Origin: Solirubrobacterales bacterium
GTDB lineage: Bacteria > Actinomycetota > Thermoleophilia > Solirubrobacterales > Solirubrobacteraceae
Assembly (NCBI GenBank): GCA_026392255.1
Contig: JAPLCJ010000019.1
Location: 1 to 42,333, forward strand
Reading direction: 5' to 3'
DNA length: 42,333 nt
Shown piece by piece: positions 16,459-29,506 of this stretch. How positions within the stretch are numbered: position 1 is the first letter of the stretch; every line of letters starts with the position of its first letter. Made by a program: the position numbers and the translations under genes. The notes under the pieces are model-generated. The model was given only the letters and a program-made list of their open reading frames with translations, made no database searches and had not been told where the DNA came from.

Positions 16459-16884
16459 ATGGCGAAAAAAGTAATGACAATCATCAAACTTCAGGCTCCA
16501 GGAGGCCAGGCAAGCCCTGCTCCACCGGTTGGCCCTGCGCTCGGTCAGCACGGCGTAAACATCATGGAGTTCGTCAAAGCGTTCAACGCCCAGACGCAAC
16601 AGGACAACGGCACGACGATCCCCGTCGAGATCACCGTTTACGAGGACCGCTCCTTCACATTCATCTGCAAGAGCCCACCAGCTTCAGTTCTGATCCTTCA
16701 GTCATTGAAGATCAAGAAGGGCTCGTCAGAGCCAGGTCGGACTGTTGTTTCCTCGATTACAGAGGCCAAGCTGCGTGAGATCGCTGAGACAAAGATGAAC
16801 GACCTCAACGCACATGACCTTGATCAGGCAACAAAGATCATCGCCGGCACTGCCCGCTCGATGGGAATCGAGGTAGAGGGCTAA
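16459..16884 (+). CDS. rplK: 50S ribosomal protein L11
   Basis: 141 residues. The N-terminal flexible Pro-rich segment ([26 protein letters not shown]) is the thiostrepton- and stringent-factor-contacting region. The C-terminal RNA-binding domain ([35 protein letters not shown]) binds the GTPase-associated region of 23S rRNA. The stop overlaps the rplA start as TAATG, so the two are translationally coupled. Confidence 0.98.
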   Translation: MAKKVMTIIKLQAPGGQASPAPPVGPALGQHGVNIMEFVKAFNAQTQQDNGTTIPVEITVYEDRSFTFICKSPPASVLILQSLKIKKGSSEPGRTVVSSITEAKLREIAETKMNDLNAHDLDQATKIIAGTARSMGIEVEG

Positions 16885-17726
16885 TGGCAACAGGAATCGC
16901 ACGTCGCGGTAAGACATGGCGCGAAGCACGCCAGAAGTACGACACCATGCGCGAGCATTCAGCCGCCGAAGCTGTCGCACTCGTAAAGACTCTGCGCGAG
17001 CCAAAGTTTGACGAAGCCGTAGAGCTGCACGTACGCACGGGACTTAACGTCCGTCATGCTGAGGAGCAGCTCCGTGGAACAGTCGCCTTGCCCAACGGGC
17101 TCGGTAAGAACGTGACCATCGCTGTCTTCGCTCAGGGCGATAAGGCCCGCGAGGCAGAAGAGGCCGGAGCCGACCACGTCGGTGCCGAGGACCTCGCTAA
17201 GAAGATCGAAGAAGGCTTCACAGACTTCGATGTGGTCATCGCCACGCCTGACCTGATGCCAATTGTTGGCCGTCTCGGCAAGGTGCTTGGGCCCTCAGGC
17301 AAGATGCCTAACCCGAAGGTCGGCACAGTTACAGCAGACCTGACCAAGGCCATCACTGAGTCCAAGGCCGGCAAGGTTGAGTACCGCACCGACAAGGCCG
17401 GAATCGTCCACGTTGTAATCGGACGTATTGGCTTCCCAGAGGCAGACCTTGTTGAGAACTTCACGGCCGTAATGGACGAGATCCAGCGTGCCAAGCCATC
17501 TGCAGCCAAGGGTCGCTACATCCACACCGTCACTCTGGCGTCAACGATGGGCCCTGGCGTCCGCGTTGTCACTGATGGCGCAGCCGATAGCGACCAGGCC
17601 ACAACCCCTGCACCAGCCGCCAAGGCCCCTGTAGTTGAGGAGCCAGCAGCTGAGGCTCCAGAAGTTGAGGAGCCAGTAGCCGAAGAAACACCAGTAGTTG
17701 AGGAGTCGTCCGAAACGGCCGACTGA
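16884..17726 (+). CDS. rplA: 50S ribosomal protein L1 with acidic C-terminal tail
   Basis: 280 residues. The first ~232 are a normal L1: [23 protein letters not shown], the [26 protein letters not shown] signature, and the C-terminal strand of domain I. L1 binds the mobile 23S stalk at the E site and often autoregulates its operon. About 48 extra residues (bases 17580-17723) follow, rich in Ala, Pro, Val and Glu, with repeated [15 protein letters not shown] units. Such a tail is not part of the conserved fold. It resembles the tails in L10 and S17 in this window. The gene is followed by the L10 leader rather than directly by rplJ. Confidence 0.97.
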   Translation: MATGIARRGKTWREARQKYDTMREHSAAEAVALVKTLREPKFDEAVELHVRTGLNVRHAEEQLRGTVALPNGLGKNVTIAVFAQGDKAREAEEAGADHVGAEDLAKKIEEGFTDFDVVIATPDLMPIVGRLGKVLGPSGKMPNPKVGTVTADLTKAITESKAGKVEYRTDKAGIVHVVIGRIGFPEADLVENFTAVMDEIQRAKPSAAKGRYIHTVTLASTMGPGVRVVTDGAADSDQATTPAPAAKAPVVEEPAAEAPEVEEPVAEETPVVEESSETAD

Positions 17727-17729
17727 ATC

Positions 17730-17880
17730 CAAAAGCGCACCACCGCGCCACAGACACCGGGCATCCGTAAGGAAGAAGACCCGGCGAGGTGACGGGACGG
17801 ACACGAACTGGGAGGGGCTAGCGCTCATCCCTGACTCGAACACCGCCCGCTCCAAGCGGGCGGTTCGCTTTTCTAGAGAG
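17730..17880 (+). promoter_or_regulatory. Ribosomal protein L10 leader (rplJL attenuation element)
   Basis: The 170-base gap between rplA and rplJ is G/A-rich. It contains an element near 17771-17797 (GGAAGAAGACCCGGCGAGGTG) resembling the conserved kink-turn/L10-binding core of the known L10 leader family. A strong intrinsic terminator ends it just before rplJ. In other bacteria the L10(L12)4 complex binds this leader and controls rplJL expression. Homology is by eye; a covariance-model search with the L10 leader family would settle it. Confidence 0.7.
17843..17875 (+). terminator. Intrinsic terminator/attenuator in the rplJ leader
   Basis: CCGCCCGC (17843-17850) pairs perfectly with GCGGGCGG (17856-17863) around a 5-base loop, followed by TTCGCTTTTCT. 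It stands 21 bases before the rplJ start within a co-directional operon, so it is an attenuator rather than an operon end. Confidence 0.85.
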
Positions 17881-17896
17881 AAATGACAGGAGCAAC

Positions 17897-18664
17897 ATGA
17901 ACAAAGCAGAGAAAGAAGTGGTGATCGAAGCGCTCACCACTGACATCAAGGAATCTGACGCAATCTTCATCGTCGACTACCGCGGGATGACAGTTCCCCA
18001 GGCGGCTGAGCTTCGACTCAAGCTGCGCGAGGCTGACACAAGCCTCCGTGTCGCCAAGAACACCCTCACCGAGCGTGCAGCTGACGCTGCCGGCGCTGAG
18101 GACCTCAAGCCTTTCCTCGCCGGTCCGACGGCGATCGCCTTCGTTCGCGGTGATGTTGCACTGGCAGCCAAGGAGCTTGCCGCTGCACAGAAGAAGTACG
18201 AAATCCTTGCATTCAAGGGTGGAACCATGGGTGGCAAGCCGGTCTCAGTTGAAGAGATCACTGCGCTCTCCAAGCTTCCATCACGCGATGTCCTCATCGG
18301 TCAGCTGGTTGGACTTACAGCCGCACCACTGGTCGGACTCGTACGCGGCCTTGGCGGCCTGATCGGCGGGCTTGCAAGCCAGCTCGGTCAGATCCGCGAT
18401 CAGGGTCTAGTTGGCGGGACCGCTGCTCCAGAGGCACCAGCTGCCGAGGAAGTTCCAGCTGCAGAGGAAGCACCCGTAGAGGAAGCTCCAGCAGCAGAGG
18501 AAGCACAAGCTGAAGAGGCTCAGGCTGAGGAGGCTCCCGCTGAGGAAGCCCCAGCAGCTGAAGAAGCCTCCGAAGAGACGGCGTCTGCGGATGACGCCGC
18601 TGAAGGTGACGCATCCGCAGAAAACAACGACGAAGGCGACGGCGCAGACAGCGCCGGCGCATAA
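17897..18664 (+). CDS. rplJ: 50S ribosomal protein L10 with long acidic C-terminal tail
   Basis: 255 residues where the family is usually 165-180. The N-terminal domain is standard (NKAEKEVVIEALTTDIKESDAIFIVDYRGMTVPQ..., LRVAKNTLTERA, FLAGPTAIAF). It binds 23S rRNA and carries the L7/L12 dimers through its C-terminal helix (about residues 130-170). Beyond about residue 172 come ~83 extra residues (18413-18661) built from AEEAP/AEEAQ-like units, then an Asp/Glu/Gly/Asn-rich end. The ATG at 17897 has AGGAG upstream. Translation follows the leader attenuator; rplL follows after 12 bases. Confidence 0.97.
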   Translation: MNKAEKEVVIEALTTDIKESDAIFIVDYRGMTVPQAAELRLKLREADTSLRVAKNTLTERAADAAGAEDLKPFLAGPTAIAFVRGDVALAAKELAAAQKKYEILAFKGGTMGGKPVSVEEITALSKLPSRDVLIGQLVGLTAAPLVGLVRGLGGLIGGLASQLGQIRDQGLVGGTAAPEAPAAEEVPAAEEAPVEEAPAAEEAQAEEAQAEEAPAEEAPAAEEASEETASADDAAEGDASAENNDEGDGADSAGA

Positions 18665-18676
18665 CAAGGAGGACAC

Positions 18677-19060
18677 ATGTCAACCACCGACAAGTGGATT
18701 GAAGAGCTCAAGGGCATTACCGTGCTCGAGCTGGCAGAACGGATCAAGGCTCTTGAAGAAGAGTTCGGCGTTTCGGCAACCGCAGTAGCGGCAGCCGCGC
18801 CTGCAGCCGGAGGAGCCGGTGGCGGAGACGCAGCCGGTGAAGAAGAGGGTGGCACGGTTGACGTGATCCTCACCTCAGCTGGAGAAAAGAAGATCCAAGT
18901 AATCAAGGTTGTTCGCGCAGCGACGGGTCTCGGTCTCAAAGAGGCCAAGGCAGTTGTCGATGACGCACCACAGCCAGTCAAGGAAGGCATTGAGCGCGCA
19001 GATGCAGACAAGCTCAAGGCTGAAATTGAAGAGGCCGGCGGCACCGCCGACATCAAGTAG
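18677..19060 (+). CDS. rplL: 50S ribosomal protein L7/L12
   Basis: 127 residues. The N-terminal dimerisation domain ([26 protein letters not shown]) is joined by an Ala/Gly-rich hinge ([17 protein letters not shown]) to the C-terminal factor-binding domain ([45 protein letters not shown]). That domain includes the conserved K-x-x-V-I-K-x-x-R surface that recruits EF-G and EF-Tu. It has a perfect AGGAGG ribosome binding site, consistent with the need for several copies per ribosome. Confidence 0.98.
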   Translation: MSTTDKWIEELKGITVLELAERIKALEEEFGVSATAVAAAAPAAGGAGGGDAAGEEEGGTVDVILTSAGEKKIQVIKVVRAATGLGLKEAKAVVDDAPQPVKEGIERADADKLKAEIEEAGGTADIK

Positions 19061-19183
19061 TCACGACTTTCAGGCAGATCAGCGGCGGAGGCGCTATCCT
19101 CCCCGTTGGTCAGCCGATAGTCGCAGCCATCTGAAGTTTGCCCGGAGCCAATACGTTCCGGCCAAGATGGGGTCCGTGAAAGC

Positions 19184-19216
19184 AGACCTGCCCGATCTTC
19201 GGGTGTTGTTTTGTTT
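19184..19216 (+). terminator. Weak hairpin with T-rich tail between rplL and rpoB
   Basis: The 230-base rplL-rpoB gap contains CCCGA (19191-19195) pairing with TCGGG (19199-19203), extendable by two G-T pairs. It is followed by TGTTGTTTTGTTTCT. The position matches the partial terminator of other rplJL-rpoBC operons. TATAAC (19218-19223) and TATCCT (19095-19100) in the same gap could be -10 elements of an internal rpoB promoter, but no good -35 accompanies them. Confidence 0.4.
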
Positions 19217-19290
19217 CTATAACTTAGGTGGTCGCGCCAAAATGGTGTGAGCCGCCAGTCCATCATCTCCACGCCTAGGAGGCAGCCAAG

Positions 19291-23223
<3,933 letters not shown>

Positions 23224-23274
23224 TCCTCAACTTCACTCCAGAGCAAACGACAAAGAACTGACTAAGGGAAATCA

Positions 23275-26200
23275 ATGATCGACATCAATAATTTCGACGC
23301 AATTGAAATCGGACTCGCTTCATCCAAGCAAATCCGTTCATGGAGTTCAGGCGAAGTAACCAAGCCTGAGACCATCAACTACAGGACGCTCAAGCCTGAG
23401 CGCGACGGCCTCTTCTGTGAGCGTATTTTCGGCCCACAGAAGGACTGGGAGTGCAACTGCGGCAAGTACAAGCGTGTCCGTTACAAGGGCATCGTTTGTG
23501 AGCGTTGCGGCGTCGAAGTAACAAGGTCGAAGGTTCGCCGTGAGCGCATGGGTCACATTGACCTCGCTGCTCCCGTCAGCCACATCTGGTTCTTCAAGGG
23601 CGTTCCGTCACGGATCGGCTACCTGCTGGACATGGCTCCTAAGGACTTGGACCGCGTTCTTTACTTCGCAGCGTCTGTCATCACTTCTGTGGATGTTGAT
23701 GCGCGCGATAAGGATCTCGACAAGCTCGAGAAGGAGGTCCTCAAGCTCGTTGACGAGAGCAAGGCCACAGGCCATACCCAAGTCAGCAGCCTTGAAGAGT
23801 CCGTCGCCCGTCGTGAGGAGTACCTCACAACAGGTAAGACACCAAAGGGCTTCAGTGAGGACGACATGCTTTGGGCAGACACGCTTGAGCTTGACCTCAG
23901 CAAGGCCTCGGACGAGGAGCGCGATCGTGAGATCAAGGAAATGCTCAAGTCCGGCAAGGCAGAGATTCAGGACAACGCTGACTACTACGAGGACTCAGCA
24001 CAGCTGGTTCTTGACGCGTGGGAGCAGTTCAAGACGATCAAGCCAAAGGAAGTTGTTGACAGCGAGCCAGTCTTCCGTCGCATGGTTGACCTGTTCGGTT
24101 CCCCATATGGTCTTGGCGAGTACTTCACAGGTGGCATGGGCGCACAGTCCGTCCGCGACCTGCTTGACGCCGTTGATCTTGAGGCCGAGCGCATTGAGCT
24201 CGACGAAATCGTCCGTGAGGGCAAGGGGCAGAAGCAGCAGCGCGCAGTCAAGCGCCTGAAGGTCGTTTCAGCTTTCCTCAACTCCAATAACAAGCCGGGC
24301 ATGATGATCCTCGAAGCCGTTCCGGTCATTCCACCGGAACTGCGTCCGATGGTTCCGCTCGACGGTGGCCGTTTCGCCGCGTCGGACCTAAACGACCTCT
24401 ACCGTCGCGTGATCAACCGCAACAACCGACTCAAGCGTCTGCTTGACCTTGGTGCTCCGGAGATCATCGTCAACAACGAGAAGCGCATGCTCCAAGAGGC
24501 AGTCGACAACCTGTTCGACAACGGCCGCCGTGGCCGCGCAGTGACCGGACCGGGTAACCGTCCGCTTAAGTCACTCTCCGACATGCTCAAGGGCAAGCAG
24601 GGCCGGTTCCGTCAGAACCTGCTCGGTAAGCGCGTTGACTACTCGGGCCGTTCAGTCATCGTTGCCGGTCCTTCGCTCAAGCTCCACCAGTGTGGGCTTC
24701 CGAAGCTGATTGCCATCGAACTGTTTAAGCCATTCATCATGGCCAAGCTCGTTGAGCGCAGGTCAGCACAGAACATCAAGGCTGCCAAGAAGATGGTCGA
24801 GAGCGAGATCCCAGAGGTCTGGGACGTACTCGAAGAGGTCATCCACGAGCACCCAGTGCTGCTTAACCGCGCGCCGACGCTCCATCGCTTGGGTATCCAG
24901 GCGTTTGAGCCAGTGCTTGTTGAAGGCAAGGCAATTCAGGTTCACCCAATGGTCTGCGCCGCATTCAACGCTGACTTCGACGGTGACCAGATGGCCGTTC
25001 ACGTTCCGCTTTCAGCTGAAGCACAGGCTGAGGCACGGATCCTGATGCTCTCAAGCAACAACATTCTGTCCCCGTCGAATGGTCAGCCACTGGCGACTCC
25101 GACACAGGACATGGTGCTTGGTGCCTACTACCTGACCTACGGTCCTGAGGAAGAGGAGCTTGCCGCACTTGAAGCTGACCTCTTTGCAGGCAAGTGGCCA
25201 AAGGGTGAGGCTCGTCCACGCGTTTACCGGACTGCACAGGAAGCAGAGTGGGCTTACGAGCATCGCGTTGTCAAGCTCCATGACCTTGCTGAGTTCCGTC
25301 CGATGCACGCAAAGGGTGGACATAAGCTCACAACTATTGGTCGCGTCATCTACAACGACCGGATTGAGCGCGCACTAGAGGAAGCTCTTGGCGAGCACTT
25401 CGATCCGCTCAGCTACGAGTTCGCTAACCGTTCGATGAAGAAGAAGGACACGGCTGCGTTTGTGGACGACCTTGTTCACGAGTACGGCGCATCGACAATC
25501 AGCCAGGTGCTTGATGCATTCAAGGACCTTGGGTTCGAGTTCGCAACCAAGGCCGGCATCACCATCTCCAAGAACGACGTTGTTGTTCCGCCGGAGAAGG
25601 CCGCCATCCTCGAGCGTTTCGACGCAGAGGTCAGCGAGATCCAAGACCAGTACGCAATGGGTCTGATCACGCAGGAAGAGCGCCACGAAGCCGTAACTGG
25701 CAAGTGGACCGATGCCACCGATGAGGTTGGTGAGGCAATGAAGGACAACCTTCACGTGCTCAACCCAATCTTCATGATGGCCAACTCGGGTGCTCGTGGT
25801 TCCTTCAGCCAGATCCGTCAGCTTGCCGGTATGCGAGGCCTGATGGCGAATCCAAAGGGTGAGATCATCGAGCGTCCGATCAAGTCCAACTTCATGGAGG
25901 GGCTGACGGTTCTTGAGTACTTCATCTCCACCCACGGTGCCCGTAAGGGACTTGCCGACACCGCCCTGCGAACAGCAGACTCCGGTTACCTGACCCGCCG
26001 TTTGGTTGACGTCTCACAGGATGTAATCATCCGCGAGCAGGACTGCAAGACCAAGGACGAGCCAGTCATCATGTCGGTGCTCGACGACCGCGCCGCTGCC
26101 AACCAGCAGCTGATCGGCCGTGTCACGGCAACTAAGGTTGAGACCAAGTCAGGCAAGGAAGTTATTGCCAAGGGCGTTCAGATCGGCCGCGAGGAACTCG

Positions 26201-27372
26201 CAGAGATCGTCGCCGCGTTTGCAGGAGAGGAAGGCGCAAGCTTCGGAGTTCGCTCCGTCCTCAACTGCCGCGCTGAGGTTGGCGTGTGCCGCGCTTGTTA
26301 CGGCCGCTCACCAGCTTCCGGCAAGCTCGCAGAGATCGGCGACGCGGTTGGCATTATTGCCGCGCAGTCAATCGGCGAGCCTGGCACCCAGCTGACCATG
26401 CGTACGTTCCACACCGGCGGCGTCGCCGGCGCGGACATCACGCACGGCCTTCCGCGTGTAGTTGAGCTGTTCGAAGCGCGTAAGCCAAAGGGTGTTGCCA
26501 GCATTGCCAAGATCGACGGCAAGGTTTCCATCGAACGTGGCGAGAAGTCAATTGCCATCCAGGTTTACAACGGTTCCAAGCCTGACCCGGAGGACACGGA
26601 CAATCAGTACGAGTTCCCACTCCGGACCCGCCTCCTCGTTGAAGAGGGCGACACGGTTGCCGCTGGTACGCAGATCACGGAGGGCTCGCTGTACCCAGCA
26701 GAGCTCCTCGAACTCCGCGGCCGCACGGAAACTGCGCTCTACCTCGTAGATGAGGTCCAGCGGGTTTACAAGGCTCAGGGCGTGGACATCGACAACCGCC
26801 ACATTGAGCTGATCGTTCGTCAGATGCTCAAGAAGGTCCGCGTTGATCAGCGTGGCGACAGCGATTACCTGCCAGGTCAGTACGTTGACCGCACGGTGTT
26901 TGCTGATGCGTGTGCCGTCATCAAGAAGTCAAAGGGTGAGCAGCCTCAGTTCGAGGAGATCATCCTCGGCATCACGAAGGCATCGCTCAACACTGACTCC
27001 TTCCTGTCAGCCGCATCGTTCCAAGAGACCACCAAGGTGCTTACCGACGCTGCCCTCGAGGGCCGTCGCGACCGCCTCATGGGCCTTAAGGAAAATGTCA
27101 TCATCGGTAAGTTGATCCCCGCTGCGACAGGTCTTCAGACCTACCGCCGTGTGGAGATCACACCAACCGAGCCGCTTCCGGCCGCTTATGGCGCCGGCAG
27201 CCTTTCGGAAGAGGAGCTCGCAGTTCTTGGCCTTGAGCCAGGTGGCGACCTCCCAGGTGAGAACCTTCCCGGCGACGCTGTGGGAACCGACGTTCTCGGT
27301 GACCTCAACCGGAGCATGGGTGCAGGCGCTGACGGTCGAGCAGACGAGCTCGCCTCGGAGCTTCCTGAGTAA
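23275..27372 (+). CDS. rpoC: DNA-directed RNA polymerase subunit beta'
   Basis: 1365 residues from the ATG at 23275 with GGGAAA upstream. The N-terminal zinc site is Cys60, Cys62, Cys75 and Cys78 (CNCGKYKRV...CERC). The catalytic [12 protein letters not shown] motif lies near residue 565 and binds the active-site magnesium ions through three Asp. The second zinc cluster ([16 protein letters not shown]) precedes the trigger-loop region with [17 protein letters not shown]. The size and clamp insertions resemble actinobacterial beta'. The C-terminus ends with a Gly/Leu/Asp-rich tail. The stop codon overlaps the ATG of a short-chain dehydrogenase as TAATG, an unusual downstream partner. Confidence 0.99.
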   Translation: MIDINNFDAIEIGLASSKQIRSWSSGEVTKPETINYRTLKPERDGLFCERIFGPQKDWECNCGKYKRVRYKGIVCERCGVEVTRSKVRRERMGHIDLAAPVSHIWFFKGVPSRIGYLLDMAPKDLDRVLYFAASVITSVDVDARDKDLDKLEKEVLKLVDESKATGHTQVSSLEESVARREEYLTTGKTPKGFSEDDMLWADTLELDLSKASDEERDREIKEMLKSGKAEIQDNADYYEDSAQLVLDAWEQFKTIKPKEVVDSEPVFRRMVDLFGSPYGLGEYFTGGMGAQSVRDLLDAVDLEAERIELDEIVREGKGQKQQRAVKRLKVVSAFLNSNNKPGMMILEAVPVIPPELRPMVPLDGGRFAASDLNDLYRRVINRNNRLKRLLDLGAPEIIVNNEKRMLQEAVDNLFDNGRRGRAVTGPGNRPLKSLSDMLKGKQGRFRQNLLGKRVDYSGRSVIVAGPSLKLHQCGLPKLIAIELFKPFIMAKLVERRSAQNIKAAKKMVESEIPEVWDVLEEVIHEHPVLLNRAPTLHRLGIQAFEPVLVEGKAIQVHPMVCAAFNADFDGDQMAVHVPLSAEAQAEARILMLSSNNILSPSNGQPLATPTQDMVLGAYYLTYGPEEEELAALEADLFAGKWPKGEARPRVYRTAQEAEWAYEHRVVKLHDLAEFRPMHAKGGHKLTTIGRVIYNDRIERALEEALGEHFDPLSYEFANRSMKKKDTAAFVDDLVHEYGASTISQVLDAFKDLGFEFATKAGITISKNDVVVPPEKAAILERFDAEVSEIQDQYAMGLITQEERHEAVTGKWTDATDEVGEAMKDNLHVLNPIFMMANSGARGSFSQIRQLAGMRGLMANPKGEIIERPIKSNFMEGLTVLEYFISTHGARKGLADTALRTADSGYLTRRLVDVSQDVIIREQDCKTKDEPVIMSVLDDRAAANQQLIGRVTATKVETKSGKEVIAKGVQIGREELAEIVAAFAGEEGASFGVRSVLNCRAEVGVCRACYGRSPASGKLAEIGDAVGIIAAQSIGEPGTQLTMRTFHTGGVAGADITHGLPRVVELFEARKPKGVASIAKIDGKVSIERGEKSIAIQVYNGSKPDPEDTDNQYEFPLRTRLLVEEGDTVAAGTQITEGSLYPAELLELRGRTETALYLVDEVQRVYKAQGVDIDNRHIELIVRQMLKKVRVDQRGDSDYLPGQYVDRTVFADACAVIKKSKGEQPQFEEIILGITKASLNTDSFLSAASFQETTKVLTDAALEGRRDRLMGLKENVIIGKLIPAATGLQTYRRVEITPTEPLPAAYGAGSLSEEELAVLGLEPGGDLPGENLPGDAVGTDVLGDLNRSMGAGADGRADELASELPE

Positions 27373-28127
27373 TGGCAGAGCTGCCGCTCGCAGGTCGGGC
27401 GGCAGCCATTACCGGTGCCTCATCAGGCATCGGTGAAGCAACTGCGATCGCGCTGGCCAAGGCCGGCGCGTCCGTTGCTCTTGGTGCCCGCAGGCTTGAT
27501 CGCCTAGAGGATCTTGCCGGTCGGATCAACGCTGATGGTGGCAAGGCCGTCGCGATTGAGTGTGATGTTGCCGACGAGGCCTCTGCTCATGCCTTTGTCA
27601 ATGGTGCCGCCGAACAGCTTGGCCGGCTTGACATTCTGATCAACAACGCTGGTGTCATGCTGCTGGGCCCAGTTGAGGGTGCTGACACCAACGACTGGCG
27701 CACGATGATTGAGGTCAACGTGCTCGGCCTTCTCTACTGCACACAAGCTGCACTTCCACTCCTTCGCGATAGTGGCCAAGGCCACATCGTCAATGTCTCT
27801 TCGATTGCCGGCCGTTCAGCATCAGCTGGTGTTGGCGTCTACAACGCGACCAAGTGGGGTGTTACCGGTTTCAGCGAGGCGCTCCGTCAGGAAGCAGCCC
27901 ATTCCAAGATCCGCGTGACCTGCGTTGAGCCAGGCCTAGTGGAAACAGAGCTTCAGAGTCACAACAAGAACCCGTTCGTGATCGAGACACTGGACAAGAT
28001 GATCAAGGACATTGGCGACGTGCTCCAGCCAGAAGACATTGCCGACGCGATCATCCACGCAGTCACAGCACCGGCGCGCGTCAGCGTCAACGAAGTACTG
28101 ATCCGCCCTAGCGGACAGACTCGCTAA
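27372..28127 (+). CDS. Classical short-chain dehydrogenase/reductase (SDR)
   Basis: 251 residues. The nucleotide loop is TGASSGIG (residues 14-21) and NNAG is at 89-92. Catalytic Ser141/142, Tyr155 and Lys159 stand in NVSSIAGR and YNATK. Arg-Arg after the second strand (ALGARRLDRL) suggests NADP(H) preference. The family includes many oxidoreductases with broad substrates such as serine/3-hydroxy acids, ketones and acyl chains; the substrate here is not determined. The ATG overlaps the rpoC stop by one base, so it should be translated from the rpoBC message. It converges with the HAD gene after only 15 bases. Confidence 0.95.
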   Translation: MAELPLAGRAAAITGASSGIGEATAIALAKAGASVALGARRLDRLEDLAGRINADGGKAVAIECDVADEASAHAFVNGAAEQLGRLDILINNAGVMLLGPVEGADTNDWRTMIEVNVLGLLYCTQAALPLLRDSGQGHIVNVSSIAGRSASAGVGVYNATKWGVTGFSEALRQEAAHSKIRVTCVEPGLVETELQSHNKNPFVIETLDKMIKDIGDVLQPEDIADAIIHAVTAPARVSVNEVLIRPSGQTR

Positions 28128-28142
28128 CTCCAGCTCTTCGGC

Positions 28143-28646
28143 TTAAGCCCCGGTTGCTGCCGTCAGGTCTTCTGCCCATGCCCGCAGCCTTGCCACGTCT
28201 GCTTCGGTCAGGCCCACGGCGGTCTCGGTCTCAATCAGCAGCGTCGGCGCCGTCCGCGCGGCGGCCCAGGCACGGCACTCGTCGTCAAGGGCGTCGTCGA
28301 TCCAGGCCAGCGGTCGGCTGCCAGAGTGGGCTTCCAGCGCGCCCAGCTTCCAGTGGGCCTGGTGGTCGTAGCGGCGGGTCTTGAAGGCGATGACCTCAAG
28401 CGGTCCGGGTAGTCCAACCAGGTCGAGCAGGTTCTCGTTTGCTTTCTCTTCCCAGCCAGTCGCCCAGACAAGGTCAAACACATCGGTCAGGGTTCCCAAG
28501 CGCCGGCAATTGTCCATCGCGATCAGGTGGCCGACGCCCTCCACGTTGAGGAAGTGGGTGTCAGGGCGAATGGGCGGCTGGTCCTGCGGAGTGCTGAAGA
28601 GGGACAACACACCGTCCACATCCACGTAGAGCAGCGGTTTGGTCAA
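28143..28646 (-). CDS. HAD-superfamily protein (HAD domain of the RNA-repair Swiss Army Knife type)
   Basis: 167 residues from a TTG at 28646 that overlaps the stop of the upstream alpha/beta hydrolase as TTGA; a longer frame to 28757 is rejected because it lies over that gene. The nucleophile motif is LLYVDVDGVLSLF with Asp9 and Asp11. Motif II-like LVWATGWEEKAN follows, then a KLGALEAH segment and the acidic motif PLAWIDDALDDE. It resembles small actinobacterial HAD proteins annotated with a HAD domain found in RNA repair proteins. I cannot tell whether it is a phosphatase acting on nucleic acid or on small molecules. Cytoplasmic. Confidence 0.75.
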   Translation of the reverse strand: MTKPLLYVDVDGVLSLFSTPQDQPPIRPDTHFLNVEGVGHLIAMDNCRRLGTLTDVFDLVWATGWEEKANENLLDLVGLPGPLEVIAFKTRRYDHQAHWKLGALEAHSGSRPLAWIDDALDDECRAWAAARTAPTLLIETETAVGLTEADVARLRAWAEDLTAATGA

Positions 28647-29425
28647 GACGCGGGGGTTGTGCCTTCGAGGATCGTGCGGGCAACCAGTGACGGGTCGTCC
28701 CAGCAGGGGACATGCCCGCAGTCCCGCAGGCCGATCGACCTGATGCCCGGAATCCACGCCTCGGCCCGGCGAGCCTGACGTGGGAGAAGCAGATGGTCCC
28801 TGTCTGCCCAGGCGATCGTGGCGGGGACGGGCAGCGGCTCCCGGCTGGTCCAGACGTAATCAAAGAGCGCCTTGCGCGTTGGGTCAAAGCCAGGGCTGTC
28901 AACCAGGCCACTGATCGCCGTCAGCATGTCGGCAGGGGGGATGCGCGTGGGGTGAGCCGCCAGCTGCGCTGTCAGCGCGATGCGCCCCGCTGGGTACTGG
29001 ACGAGTTTTGGCAGTAGGCCGCGAATCGCTCCGCCGGCCGCGCGCGAGACGGAGAGGCTGAGGCTGGCGAATCGCGCTTCGCCAGGGGTGGCAAAGCCGG
29101 CGGGTGACAACGCAACTGCGCTGCTGACACCACCCCGGCGGGCGAGCTCTAGGGCAAGCAGTCCACCAAGCGAGTTTCCGGCAACTGCTGGTCGGGTGAG
29201 ACCCAAGTCCACAAAGAGCTGCTCGACCGCATCAGCCAGAGCAACAGGGGTGGGAGTGGTGTTTAGGACTGGGGAGTCCCCAAAGCCGGGTAGGTCAATG
29301 GCAATTACTTCACGCTCCTCCTGCAACAGGCCAAGCGGTGCGTCCCAGACGCGACGGCTTGAACCAAGGCCATGAATCAGCACCAATGGTGGGCCTGAAC
29401 CAGATCGATCAGTAGCGAGGGACAC
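28643..29425 (-). CDS. Alpha/beta hydrolase
   Basis: 260 residues from the GTG at 29425 (start MSLATDRSGSGPPLVLIHG); a GTG at 29434 is nearly equivalent. The oxyanion region is HGLGSSRRVW and the nucleophile elbow is GNSLGG (Ser about 85). The acid is Asp in WADRDHLLL, and the His is in DCGHVPCWDDP; together they form a complete catalytic triad. The cap region between strands 6 and 7 is helical. Such proteins hydrolyse esters, lactones or C-C bonds; the substrate is unknown. The start directly follows a TATCGT -10 element, so the message may be leaderless. The downstream HAD gene overlaps the stop. Confidence 0.9.
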   Translation of the reverse strand: MSLATDRSGSGPPLVLIHGLGSSRRVWDAPLGLLQEEREVIAIDLPGFGDSPVLNTTPTPVALADAVEQLFVDLGLTRPAVAGNSLGGLLALELARRGGVSSAVALSPAGFATPGEARFASLSLSVSRAAGGAIRGLLPKLVQYPAGRIALTAQLAAHPTRIPPADMLTAISGLVDSPGFDPTRKALFDYVWTSREPLPVPATIAWADRDHLLLPRQARRAEAWIPGIRSIGLRDCGHVPCWDDPSLVARTILEGTTPAS

Positions 29426-29432
29426 GTGTGGC

Positions 29433-29461
29433 ACGATACCCTCTAAGAAACAGAGTGTGAC
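29433..29461 (-). promoter_or_regulatory. Predicted leaderless promoter of the alpha/beta hydrolase gene
   Basis: On the minus strand GTCACA (29461-29456), a 17-base spacer and TATCGT (29438-29433) precede the GTG at 29425 by seven bases, the usual distance from -10 to the transcription start. The same TATCGT -10 precedes rpsL. Confidence 0.4.
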
Positions 29462-29506
29462 CTGCCTGTTGGGCACAAGCACCAAACGGATATGGAAGAG
29501 GGCGAT

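Noticed and set aside
17516-17855. Antisense frames opposite the L1 tail and the L10 leader
   Set aside because: They are shadows of the Ala/Glu-rich coding repeat, with no start context or family match.
28647-28757. Longer start of the HAD protein
   Set aside because: The extra residues overlap the alpha/beta hydrolase coding end and are not HAD-like; the TTG in the TTGA overlap gives the usual N-terminus.
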